Shown piece after piece: positions 24,526 to 32,765 of a stretch of 56,407 nt of DNA; the stretch's first letter is position 1; each line of letters starts with the position of its first letter. The DNA is from Hungatella sp. UBA3048 (GTDB lineage: Bacteria > Bacillota > Clostridia > Lachnospirales > Lachnospiraceae), in the NCBI GenBank assembly GCA_002367105.1, contig DFCS01000038.1, positions 131,468 through 187,874 on the forward strand, written 5' to 3'. Both the position numbers and the translations under genes were made by a program. Under the pieces are notes generated by a model. It had not been told where the DNA came from and did not search any database. It saw only the letters and a list, made by a program, of their open reading frames with translations.

Positions 24526-25278
24526 ATGAATAGTTTCATAAGTTGGATAGGTGGTAAAAAGCTTTTACGCAAAAAGATCCTGGAGCAGTTTCCAGATCCG
24601 GATTCCTTTAAACGATACATTGAGGTATTTGGGGGAGCCGGTTGGGTTTTGTTTGCAAGTAATAAACATGCAGCAATGGAAGTTTTCAATGATGCAAACG
24701 GTGAGTTGATTAATCTATACCGAATTGTGAAGCATCACCCGGAAGCTTTACAAAAGGAACTGGAGTGGCTGCTGTTGTCTAGGGAGCAGTTTTTTGATGA
24801 ACTTAACCGGAATACCAGAGGCATGACAGACATTCAGAGGGCGGCCCGTTTCTATTGCCTGATTAAAGAGAGCTTTGGTGCAGATTGTAAATCGTTTGGT
24901 GTTAGAACCAGGGACATGCAGAAAGCGGTTGATTATCTCAAAGATGTATCTGACCGGTTGAATCGGGTAGTTATTGAAAATCAGGACTTTGAGCGATTGA
25001 TAAAGACTTATGATCGTCCAGAGGCTTTGTTTTATTTGGATCCGCCTTATTACGAAGCAGAAAAGTATTATCCGGATCGTTTTAATCCAGAGGATCACAA
25101 GCGGCTGTGTGAGTGCCTTGGTGGCATTAAAGGCAAATTTGTTTTGTCCTATAACGATTGTCCCCGGATCAGGGAGCTGTATGAGGGGTATACGCTTGTT
25201 GAGGTTGAACGGGCGGACAATCTTGTTACCAAGAGCGAAAGCCGAAAATATAAAGAGCTTATTATCAAAAATTTCTAA
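24526..25278 (+). CDS. D12-class adenine-N6 DNA methyltransferase (orphan)
   Basis: A 250-residue Dam-like methylase. The AdoMet motif FISWIGGKK opens the protein, FGGAG follows at about 45, and the catalytic DPPYY is at 172-176. No restriction gene adjoins it, so it is an orphan enzyme, perhaps protecting phage DNA from host restriction or marking replication. The recognition site is not readable here. AAGGAG lies seven bases upstream. It stands alone between two terminators. Confidence 0.92.
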   Translation: MNSFISWIGGKKLLRKKILEQFPDPDSFKRYIEVFGGAGWVLFASNKHAAMEVFNDANGELINLYRIVKHHPEALQKELEWLLLSREQFFDELNRNTRGMTDIQRAARFYCLIKESFGADCKSFGVRTRDMQKAVDYLKDVSDRLNRVVIENQDFERLIKTYDRPEALFYLDPPYYEAEKYYPDRFNPEDHKRLCECLGGIKGKFVLSYNDCPRIRELYEGYTLVEVERADNLVTKSESRKYKELIIKNF

Positions 25279-25450
25279 TTGCACAGGGCTGCCAGGTGTA
25301 ACAGCTTGGTGGCTGATTGAAAATAATTTATATAAGGTATCAAAGATTATCACGGTACAAGTCGAAACTTTATATCATATTGGTATGATGGTAAACACTT
25401 ACGACATATTTATTCATAGTCAATTGTTCATACAGAGCCTCCTATTTTTG

Positions 25451-25489
25451 AAACACCTGTCATGGTTATGCTGTGATGGGTGTTTCCTT
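25451..25489 (+). terminator. Hairpin after the methylase
   Basis: AAACACC (25451-25457) pairs with GGTGTTT (25479-25485), followed by CCTTTT. The 260 bp between the methylase and the next small ORF hold no other clear feature. Confidence 0.6.
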
Positions 25490-25537
25490 TTGGGCAATTT
25501 GGGCGTATGATAGAAGAAAAGCAAAGGGAAGAAACGC

Positions 25538-25615
25538 ATGTATATTTTGGGTTTTCTTTGTTACTTTGCACCTATAGCGGTAATTATCATAATTTTAGCG
25601 ATAATCAATAGTTAA
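25538..25615 (+). CDS. 25-residue hydrophobic peptide ORF
   Basis: ATG 25538 with AAAGGGAAG eight bases upstream. The peptide is almost wholly hydrophobic (APIAVIIIILAII) and would span the membrane once. Its stop codon abuts a strong terminator, making a compact stand-alone unit between hairpins. It resembles small membrane toxins or phage accessory peptides in size, but nothing shows function. Confidence 0.4.
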   Translation: MYILGFLCYFAPIAVIIIILAIINS

Positions 25616-25641
25616 GAGACGGTCAATCTCGTCTCTTTTTT
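25614..25641 (+). terminator. Rho-independent terminator before the packaging genes
   Basis: AGAGACG (25615-25621) pairs with CGTCTCT (25630-25636), then six T. Confidence 0.88.
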
Positions 25642-25676
25642 AATGTAAAAAACAGCCAGATTGGAAGGTGAGGTGG

Positions 25677-26162
25677 TTGGCTCGTGGACATGAAAACTTA
25701 ATCCCTTTTAATAAACGAACAGAGGTTGAACAGAGGAGAATTGCATCAGCGGGTGGAAAAGCCTCTGGCGAGGCCAGGCGGAAAAAGGCTGACTTCCGAA
25801 AGACGTTGAATGCCCTTCTCACTGCTGAGATAGATAGCCCTGAATGGTCCCCGGTCCTAGAAGCTCTGGGACTTGATAGTACCCTGGAATCGGCGGTTAA
25901 TGCTGCTATGATTATGAAGGCTGTGAAAGGTGATGTGAGGGCCTATGAAGCCATTGCCAAGTACTCCGGACAGTCTGAAAAGACGGATACGGATCAGGAA
26001 GAACAGCAGATACGAATGGCAGTGTCTAAGGCTAAGATGGGCGTTGATGATGAGGGGGAAGTGGAGGACGATGGTTTCCTTGATGCATTAAGCGGATCAG
26101 CCGGTACAGATTGGGAGGATTGGGAAGAAGATGAGGACGAGGAAGAAGAGACCGGTATTTAA
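25677..26162 (+). CDS. Terminase small subunit
   Basis: Recognises phage DNA for packaging. From TTG 25677 (GGTGAGG upstream) the protein starts MARGHENLIPF and has the KGG-like region GGKASGEARRKK followed by an oligomerisation core and a very acidic C-terminus (DEDEEEE). In-frame GTG 25668 is a weaker choice. It overlaps the large subunit by 32 bp. Confidence 0.8.
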   Translation: MARGHENLIPFNKRTEVEQRRIASAGGKASGEARRKKADFRKTLNALLTAEIDSPEWSPVLEALGLDSTLESAVNAAMIMKAVKGDVRAYEAIAKYSGQSEKTDTDQEEQQIRMAVSKAKMGVDDEGEVEDDGFLDALSGSAGTDWEDWEEDEDEEEETGI

Positions 26163-27480
26163 GTTTCAACCCTTTTCCCGCAAGCAGAGAATGGTTCTGA
26201 ACTGGTGGACAAAGGACTCTCCGGTTAAGGACATGGACGGCATTATCGCAGATGGTGCGATCCGATCAGGTAAAACAGTGTCAATGTCCCTATCTTACGT
26301 CATGTGGGCCATGAGCTCATTTAATGGACAGGATTTCATCATGGCGGGTAAGACAATTAGTTCCTTTCAGCGTAACGTACTTACGACATTAAGGTCAATG
26401 TTAAGCAGTCGAGGGTACAAGCATGTTTATCATATATCTGGTGAGACGCCAAACATGCTGGAAGTGACGAGGGGAAAAGTTACCAACTATTTTCATATAT
26501 TTGGTGGAAAAGATGAAGGATCACAGGAGCTGGTACAGGGACTTACGGCAGCCGGGGTATTCCTTGATGAAGTGGCACTTATGCCGGAATCCTTTGTCAA
26601 TCAGGCAACCGGGCGTTGTTCTGTCAAAGGATCAAAGTTTTGGTTTAACTGCAACCCTTCAGGACCTATGCACTGGTTCAAGATCGGCTGGATAAACAAA
26701 TCCATCGGGTATCTTGGTAGAAAGAAAGCCGAGGAACTGATCGCCGCCGACAAGGAAGTTAAGAACATCTTATATTTGCACTTCACTATGGATGACAACC
26801 TTTCCCTGGACGAAGAAATCAAGAAGAGATACCGCAGCATGTATGCCGGTGTCTTTTTTTTGCGTTATATCAAGGGTTTGTGGGCAGTGGCCGAGGGCCT
26901 TATCTATACCATGTTTACCAAGTCGGCCAATATCTACAACGATGAGACACGACCCAAGGGATTGGAGTATTTATCAACCCGCACGATCGCCCTGGACTAC
27001 GGAACTACGAACCCCTGCGTATTCCTGGATATTTACGACGACGGGGACACCATCTGGGTAGATCGGGAGTATCGGTGGGACAGCCGGGTAGAAAAGGAAG
27101 GCCAGAAAACAGACAGCCAGTACGGTGCTGATATGGTGGTCTTTATGGGTGACAATCCGGATCTACAATGTGACATTGTAGCGGATCCATCGGCGGCCAG
27201 CTTTATCGTAGAACTGAAAGGCCGGGGCTACATTGTAAAGCCTGGGGATAACGAAGTTGAAGACGGGATCCGGGTGGTTGCAGCCCTGTTTCAATCTGGA
27301 AAGATCAAGGTGCATGAACGCTGTGCAGGATTAATCACGGAGTTGCGGTCATATGTGTGGGACGATAAGGCGGCGCAGCATGGAGAAGAGAAGCCAGTCA
27401 AACAACTAGATCATGGTCCTGATGCCCTAAGATACTATTGCATGACAAAGTTACCGAAATGGAGGAGGAATGTTCAATGA
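26131..27480 (+). CDS. terL: Terminase large subunit
   Basis: A 449-residue DNA-packaging motor of the PBSX-type family. Walker A GAIRSGKT is at residues 42-49 and Walker B FLDE ends at D146-E147. The nuclease domain follows, with LDYGTTNPCV (a first acidic residue), and a later DIVADPSAASF and DHGPDALRYY, the usual RNase-H-like acidic set. Complete in length. It packages DNA into the prohead and cuts concatemers. Confidence 0.95.
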   Translation: MRTRKKRPVFKFQPFSRKQRMVLNWWTKDSPVKDMDGIIADGAIRSGKTVSMSLSYVMWAMSSFNGQDFIMAGKTISSFQRNVLTTLRSMLSSRGYKHVYHISGETPNMLEVTRGKVTNYFHIFGGKDEGSQELVQGLTAAGVFLDEVALMPESFVNQATGRCSVKGSKFWFNCNPSGPMHWFKIGWINKSIGYLGRKKAEELIAADKEVKNILYLHFTMDDNLSLDEEIKKRYRSMYAGVFFLRYIKGLWAVAEGLIYTMFTKSANIYNDETRPKGLEYLSTRTIALDYGTTNPCVFLDIYDDGDTIWVDREYRWDSRVEKEGQKTDSQYGADMVVFMGDNPDLQCDIVADPSAASFIVELKGRGYIVKPGDNEVEDGIRVVAALFQSGKIKVHERCAGLITELRSYVWDDKAAQHGEEKPVKQLDHGPDALRYYCMTKLPKWRRNVQ

Positions 27481-27611
27481 TATTAGCTTGTTTGACTGGA
27501 GTCTGGTTGCTTATTGATTTATTAATGGCATGGCAGTGTTGCAAAAAGAAAGATACTTGTGGAACCATACTCTGGTGTACTTTTGCGCTGCTTATGGCAA
27601 GGTTAGTATAG
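27477..27611 (+). CDS. 44-residue two-helix membrane protein
   Basis: ATG overlaps the terL stop by 4 bp and has GGAGGAGG eight bases upstream. Two hydrophobic helices (about residues 2-20 and 28-44) flank a Cys/Lys turn, CCKKKDTC. An unusual small membrane gene between terminase and portal; function unknown. Confidence 0.6.
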   Translation: MILACLTGVWLLIDLLMAWQCCKKKDTCGTILWCTFALLMARLV

Positions 27612-27620
27612 GAGGAGCTT

Positions 27621-29057
27621 ATGGCAAGACCAAAACGAAACCGTCCGCAGAGAGAGCGGGCAGAAAATAGAATACAGGTGAACGATGCTTTTTCAAACCC
27701 GATCGCACGGTTAGGCTACGGAACGCAGGATCTTTTACAGGCCACACAGTACCCGCTTACCCGCATGACGCAGAATTACCAGCTGCTTACAAGCCTGTAC
27801 CGAGACAACTGGATTATCCAGAACATCATATCGACCATTCCGGAGGATATGATCCGCAAGTGGTATACAGTGAAGAGCAACGCAGCACCGGAGTACATTG
27901 ACGCCCTGCAACGCCTTGAAAGAAAGGTGCATCTGCGAAAGTCACTCCTGGAGGGAATGTACTGGGGCAGGCTTTATGGTGGAGCTGCAGCGATCATCAT
28001 GGTAAGAGGCCAGGACGATCTATCACAACCTTTGGACTACGGCTTGATTCTCCCCGGCACGTTCCTGGGATTGCAGATCCTTGATAGATGGAGTGGCATC
28101 TACCCAGAGATGGGAATTGTTACAGATCCGTCTGATCCTGATTTTGGGCTGCCTGCTTACTATACGATCAGGGACGAGGAAAGCGGAGTCCTGGTATCCA
28201 AGGTGCATCATAGCAGAGTGATACGATTCACAGGCAGGGAACTTCCTTACAATGAGAAGATCGCAGAGCAGTATTGGGGAGAATCGGAAATTGAAGCCAT
28301 ATACACCGAAGTCGTCAAGAGGGATAATGTTTCTTCTATCATTGCAGCGCTTACGTTCCGGGCCAACGTGAACTACATGGAAACGGATTCCATGGATCAA
28401 ATGCTTGCAGTTAATAATGCAGAGGCTCAACGTCGGTTCTGGCAGACAATGCAGGCCCAGAGCGTACTGGAAAGCAATTTTGGAACCCGCTTGGTAAACA
28501 AGGGTGATGTTATGCATAACACCCAGTACACCTTTACCGGATTACCAGACGTTTACGACCGGGTGATGATGGACGTTGCGGGAGCTGCCAGAACGCCAGT
28601 GACAAAGCTGTTCGGACGTTCCCCTGCCGGTATGAATGCTACCGGGGAAAGCGACATGAATAACTATTACGATTACATTGACGGTCTGCGGGAAAATCAG
28701 TTTCGGCCATTGCTTGAAAAGATCCTTCCAGTTATGCTGCTGTCGGCTTGGGGCGCCGTTCCTGATGATCTAGACATTGACTTCCCACCATTGCAGACGC
28801 CAGAATCCAGTGAGATTGCTGACATTGCAGAGAAGAAAACACAGTCTATCATGGCGGTATACCAGGGTGATCTGATCGACGCTGCTACCGCTCAGAAGGA
28901 GCTTAAGGCCCTGTCTGATGAAACTGGTATGTACAGCACAATTTCCGACGAGGCCATAAAGCAAGCGGAAGGAAAGACATATTCAGATTACAAGGCAATG
29001 CAGGATCCACTGGCAGGGTTTACGCTTCCGAGGACTTTTGAGGAGGTTGACGAGTAA
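27621..29057 (+). CDS. Phage portal protein (DUF1073 family)
   Basis: A 478-residue portal that forms the head vertex channel. The DUF1073 core is seen in LYRDNWIIQNIISTIPEDMIRKWYTV, WGRLYGGAAAIIMV and DVAGAARTPVTKLFGRSPAGMNATGESD. AGGAGG precedes the ATG. It ends overlapping the head protein gene by one base. Confidence 0.9.
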   Translation: MARPKRNRPQRERAENRIQVNDAFSNPIARLGYGTQDLLQATQYPLTRMTQNYQLLTSLYRDNWIIQNIISTIPEDMIRKWYTVKSNAAPEYIDALQRLERKVHLRKSLLEGMYWGRLYGGAAAIIMVRGQDDLSQPLDYGLILPGTFLGLQILDRWSGIYPEMGIVTDPSDPDFGLPAYYTIRDEESGVLVSKVHHSRVIRFTGRELPYNEKIAEQYWGESEIEAIYTEVVKRDNVSSIIAALTFRANVNYMETDSMDQMLAVNNAEAQRRFWQTMQAQSVLESNFGTRLVNKGDVMHNTQYTFTGLPDVYDRVMMDVAGAARTPVTKLFGRSPAGMNATGESDMNNYYDYIDGLRENQFRPLLEKILPVMLLSAWGAVPDDLDIDFPPLQTPESSEIADIAEKKTQSIMAVYQGDLIDAATAQKELKALSDETGMYSTISDEAIKQAEGKTYSDYKAMQDPLAGFTLPRTFEEVDE

Positions 29058-30742
29058 TGCCGCAGATGATACGGCCTCCTGGTAGCAAGGATGAAACGGC
29101 TTACCTTAGGGTGTTGTTCCTAAAGACAGAGCAGAGGTTGATTGCAGAGATAAACCGGAAGCGCAGCCAAGGCTATGTTGATTATGCAGAGGTGGCCGCC
29201 TTAAACAGGACACAGCAGATCCTCCAGGAAATGGTGGACGAGAGCTGGAGTTACGTCCCAACCATGATAGAAAAGATATTCTATAAATCCGAAGCTGCAG
29301 CCAATGGGTATAAGAATGCTGCAGGACTTACGGCTTCTCAGTTAGGAATTGTGCAGCAATTATCCAATAACCTGCTGGGTGATATCGTAGAGGCTTCTGT
29401 CACGGCACAGAAAAATATAGAAGACTCTTTTCGGATCGGAAGGCGAGAAGCTGATAAGGTGAGAGAGGCGGCTTTGAAATCAGTAGCAGAGGCAAGAGCT
29501 GCAGGGTACGGTTCACAGAAAGCAGCGGTCAGTATGGCCCGTGAATTACAATCCGCAGAAATAACAGCCTTTACCGATAAAGCCGGACGTAATTGGGGAT
29601 TACAAGATTACTGTAACATGGCTACCAGGGCAACAGCTAGGCAGGCTGAAATATCCGCTATATTGACAGCAGATCCTGACCATGATTTATACCGTATCGT
29701 TAAGATCGGCAGCACCTGCCCTATATGTGCACCTCTTGAAGGAAGGGTTTACAGTCGGTCCGGTACAAATCCGGATTATCCCCCATTGGCTTCTGCTTTT
29801 GGTAAGATTGATCCTAATGGTAGCAATGACCTAAGCAATACATACCTAAATATCCACCCGAACTGTCTTCATGCATTGGTCAAGTACACCACCATCGGAA
29901 AAAGCGAGGCACAGATCCAAAAGGATAAGGACTTTTCCAGTTTTGAGAAGAATCCTGTTACTGTGGACCCGAGAAGCAAAAAGCAGATCGAGGCTTATAA
30001 GGAGAAGGTTAGAAATCGCCAGAAGTTGCTCAGTGATTATAAGCAGCATGAACGGTACCGGGCGATACTTGGAAATGATGTACCGAAAAGCTTTGAAAAG
30101 TTCCGGAAATTAAAGTATAATGGTGGTGAGGGCTGGAAGAGTGCGCAGGCGCTATACCGTAAGACAAATGCTTACAACAAGATAATCCTTAAGGAACCGG
30201 CTATCACTGCTGACCTGGCGCAGATATCCAAGGATACCGGAGTGCCTATGTCGGGTCTGGAATACCGGCTAAAAGCAAAAGATTCCTTTCTGCGAAAGGT
30301 GGGAACAGAAAGCGAACACAGCCTAGATCCCCAAAGGATAAAGGATGTAATTACCTCCACGAATGATGTGATACGTTATACCTACCAGGATAATCCTTTA
30401 ACGCTTGTAAATTCATATAAGAATATTACGGGAGCATTACAAGGAAAAGGATATGAACTAGTAAGAGTAAAGAATTTCTGGCACAATAAAGGGAATCCTT
30501 ATAACGGCATTAATTGTACGTTTAGAATGCGAGATCCGAAAGGAAAAGGGTATCAAGACTTTGAGGTACAATTCCATACACCTGAAAGCTATGGGGTTAA
30601 GGATCGAATGCACAAGGATTATGAAGCGTGGAGGCTGTTAAGTGCTTCTTCTCCTGAAGCTATTGCACTTAGAAAAAAGATGATGGAACAGTCACGAGGT
30701 ATGGAGATACCAGCCAATATCGAAGAGGTGAAAAATAAATGA
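29057..30742 (+). CDS. Minor head protein fused to a RelA/SpoT-like nucleotidyl-transferase domain
   Basis: A 561-residue two-part protein. Residues about 1-290 are a minor capsid/head morphogenesis domain with CPIC (C221, C224) and IHPNCLHAL. After a Lys-rich linker, residues about 385-555 look like a RelA/SpoT synthetase: R404-x-K406-x3-S410-x3-K414, DVIRY (D437, R440), YNGIN (482-486) and FEVQFHT (E503, Q505, H507). These match the ATP-binding loop, metal Asp, G-loop Tyr and the EIQIRT-like motif of alarmone synthetases and ToxSAS toxins. Three hand-counted lines in this part (30361-30540) are 34% GC against 47% in 29521-29580, suggesting a transferred module. Confidence 0.85.
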   Translation: MPQMIRPPGSKDETAYLRVLFLKTEQRLIAEINRKRSQGYVDYAEVAALNRTQQILQEMVDESWSYVPTMIEKIFYKSEAAANGYKNAAGLTASQLGIVQQLSNNLLGDIVEASVTAQKNIEDSFRIGRREADKVREAALKSVAEARAAGYGSQKAAVSMARELQSAEITAFTDKAGRNWGLQDYCNMATRATARQAEISAILTADPDHDLYRIVKIGSTCPICAPLEGRVYSRSGTNPDYPPLASAFGKIDPNGSNDLSNTYLNIHPNCLHALVKYTTIGKSEAQIQKDKDFSSFEKNPVTVDPRSKKQIEAYKEKVRNRQKLLSDYKQHERYRAILGNDVPKSFEKFRKLKYNGGEGWKSAQALYRKTNAYNKIILKEPAITADLAQISKDTGVPMSGLEYRLKAKDSFLRKVGTESEHSLDPQRIKDVITSTNDVIRYTYQDNPLTLVNSYKNITGALQGKGYELVRVKNFWHNKGNPYNGINCTFRMRDPKGKGYQDFEVQFHTPESYGVKDRMHKDYEAWRLLSASSPEAIALRKKMMEQSRGMEIPANIEEVKNK

Positions 30743-30987
30743 GTGTAACATATTATCGCATTAAGGATTTGGGTTTATTGGGAAAAGAAGAGGATTACAT
30801 TCCCTATTTGTATAAGCCGGGCAAAGGCTGGGTTGTGGATAATGATAATATCTTGATGGATAGGGTTATGGGATTCGATGATTCAGAGCCGGATAATTCA
30901 CCATACAAGATTGGTAATTCAAGCACCATGGACCTCGTGAAAGAGATCAGCCAAAAAGAAGCAGATAAGATCATAGCAAATTTGTAG
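30739..30987 (+). CDS. Small acidic protein, candidate immunity partner of the RelA/SpoT domain
   Basis: An 82-residue acidic protein whose ATG overlaps the previous stop by 4 bp (ATGA), so the two are translationally coupled. It has the pattern KGWVVDNDNILMDRVMGFDDSEPDNSPYKIG. A strong terminator follows at once. Small acidic genes coupled behind a toxin domain are often immunity proteins; this is inference. Otherwise it could be a minor head component. Confidence 0.65.
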   Translation: MSVTYYRIKDLGLLGKEEDYIPYLYKPGKGWVVDNDNILMDRVMGFDDSEPDNSPYKIGNSSTMDLVKEISQKEADKIIANL

Positions 30988-31023
30988 ATACCATCGGTCA
31001 GAAAAATGACTGGTGGTATTTTT
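30988..31023 (+). terminator. Strong terminator inside the head operon
   Basis: A 13-bp stem (30988-31000 with 31007-31019) with two G-U pairs, then a T-run to 31023. It separates the head-toxin/immunity pair from the protease gene. Confidence 0.82.
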
Positions 31024-31065
31024 GTACCCTAAAAAGTTGTGATATCACAACAGAAAGGAAATGGA

Positions 31066-32241
31066 ATGCTTGCATATTATGGATACACCATAAGCCCTAA
31101 CCAGATTGAAACTGGCGAGGGCTTTTTAATTTGCCGGAATGTTCCTATTGCCCGAACCGGGAGTATGGACTACCTGGAAAGTGAATTGAACCCAGCGGGC
31201 AGCTCCACCAAGAGGGTTAAGGTGTTGCGCTCTCCGGAAGAAGTGTTTTCCCCTGCGGCATTATCCAGCTTTGAGGGGAAACCCGTAACCAACGAACACC
31301 CACCAGAGCTACTTACCCCAGAAACATACAGTCTTTATGCAAAGGGCCACGCCCAGAACGTAAGGAAAGGCGAGGGACCGTGGGAGGGCCATATGGTGGC
31401 TGACCTGCACGTTCAGGATGAAACCCTGATCCGAGAAGTGCAGGAGGGTAAGAGGGAGATCAGCTGCGGCTATGAATGCAGTTACTCTGATAATGGAGAT
31501 GGAACCTATTCGCAACACGACATCCGGGGAAATCATGTGGCAGTAGTCACAAGGGGCCGGGCTGGTAAAAATGTTGCGATCTTAGATTCAGTAAAACAGA
31601 TGGAGGCCGACAGGCCAGAAAGGAAAGATATTATGAAAAAGAGTTCATTGTTTAAGTTGTTTGCAAGAGCGGCTAAAGATGCCTCCCCGGAGGAGTTGGA
31701 GACCATGGCCGCCGATGCTGCGGAGGCATTAGAAGGAGAAACGAAAGTCAAACCGACAACACTTCCTGCAAAGGAAGAAGTAAAGGACTTTTCCAGCATG
31801 GATGCAAAATTGGATAAGCTTATTGAATTACTGTCTGCCAAGAAAGAGCCGGAAGTCGATCAGGATCCGCTGAAAGGCCTGATTAAGGCACTTACAGGAG
31901 GAGAAGAGGAATCGGCTCCCGGTGCGGAAGCAAAAGTGATTCCCGCGGAGGAGCTTGACAAGGCTACTGGCACAGCAGATAAGGCCATTATGGCTGAGGT
32001 TATTAAACAGCTCCGCCCGGTAATTGCTGGAATCAAAGATTCTGCCGACAAAAAAGCTGTCACCGATTCGCTTATCGCCTGTTTAACGGATAAGGATTCT
32101 GTGAGCGATATTGCAAAGATCGCAGCGGCTACCCAGAAAAATGCTGCAAGACTGGCAGATAAACAACCGGGCATAGATCTGGACGCTTGCCAGTCTGCTT
32201 ATGATGCTATGAACCCACACAAGAACGGAGGTAAGAAATAA
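31066..32241 (+). CDS. Prohead protease/scaffold (DUF2213 family)
   Basis: From ATG 31066 (AAAGGAAA upstream; the frame from 31039 is longer but lacks a site) a 391-residue protein. The N-terminal half is DUF2213, a phage maturation-protease-like domain (TNEHPPELL, GYECSYSDNGDGTY, NHVAVVTRGRAG). The C-terminal half is acidic, Lys/Glu/Ala-rich and helical, as in scaffold proteins. It should shape the prohead and process the capsid. Confidence 0.82.
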   Translation: MLAYYGYTISPNQIETGEGFLICRNVPIARTGSMDYLESELNPAGSSTKRVKVLRSPEEVFSPAALSSFEGKPVTNEHPPELLTPETYSLYAKGHAQNVRKGEGPWEGHMVADLHVQDETLIREVQEGKREISCGYECSYSDNGDGTYSQHDIRGNHVAVVTRGRAGKNVAILDSVKQMEADRPERKDIMKKSSLFKLFARAAKDASPEELETMAADAAEALEGETKVKPTTLPAKEEVKDFSSMDAKLDKLIELLSAKKEPEVDQDPLKGLIKALTGGEEESAPGAEAKVIPAEELDKATGTADKAIMAEVIKQLRPVIAGIKDSADKKAVTDSLIACLTDKDSVSDIAKIAAATQKNAARLADKQPGIDLDACQSAYDAMNPHKNGGKK

Positions 32242-32750
32242 TGAGAGGACAGGTAATTGGAAAGAGTATGACACACGGTTACGCCGGAGATTATTCCAGG
32301 CAGCCAGATATGATTATTGACACGCATCCGCTTGGAGGCACTGGTGCTGTAAAGTTTGGTACGCCTTTGGTCTATGATAGCGAAAGCAATGTGGTAGCTT
32401 TTGGTGCCAGTAATATTGCTGTTGACTTTGTAGGCGTGGCTTCCAGGGAATTTAAGTCGGCAACGTCTTATCTTTCCCAGTCAGCGGGACAGTATGAACC
32501 AGGAGAAGCAACAAGCACGTTTAAGCGTGGGTGCATTAATGTGCTTTGCAAAGTGGGAAGCCCTAAACTTGGTGGTAAGGTATATATCCGAACAGAAGCA
32601 AATGCAAGCTTTCCTACTGGTGTAGTTGGTGGTTTTGAGGCTGCAGAGGATACTGGAAAAACAGTGGCGCTTACTAATTGCGAGTGGCGTGGAGAAAAGG
32701 ATGCAAACGGTGTGGCAGAAATCAGGATTTTATCCTGTAACAGAGCATAA
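32241..32750 (+). CDS. Head decoration/cement-like structural protein
   Basis: A 169-residue beta-rich protein (DTHPLGGTGAVKFGTPLVYDSESN) directly between protease and major capsid genes, the usual place for a capsid cement or head-fibre protein. GGAGG precedes it. Family assignment (DUF2190-like) is by position and pattern only. Confidence 0.65.
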   Translation: MRGQVIGKSMTHGYAGDYSRQPDMIIDTHPLGGTGAVKFGTPLVYDSESNVVAFGASNIAVDFVGVASREFKSATSYLSQSAGQYEPGEATSTFKRGCINVLCKVGSPKLGGKVYIRTEANASFPTGVVGGFEAAEDTGKTVALTNCEWRGEKDANGVAEIRILSCNRA

Positions 32751-32765
32751 GGAGGACAAATCAAT

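Noticed and set aside
24748..25353. 201-codon minus-strand frame across the methylase
   Set aside because: It is antisense to a clear Dam-type enzyme, has no ribosome site and no protein family features; a shadow of codon bias.
25010..25510. 166-codon plus-strand frame overlapping the methylase end
   Set aside because: Its first half is an alternate frame of the methylase and its second half runs through hairpins; no ribosome site.
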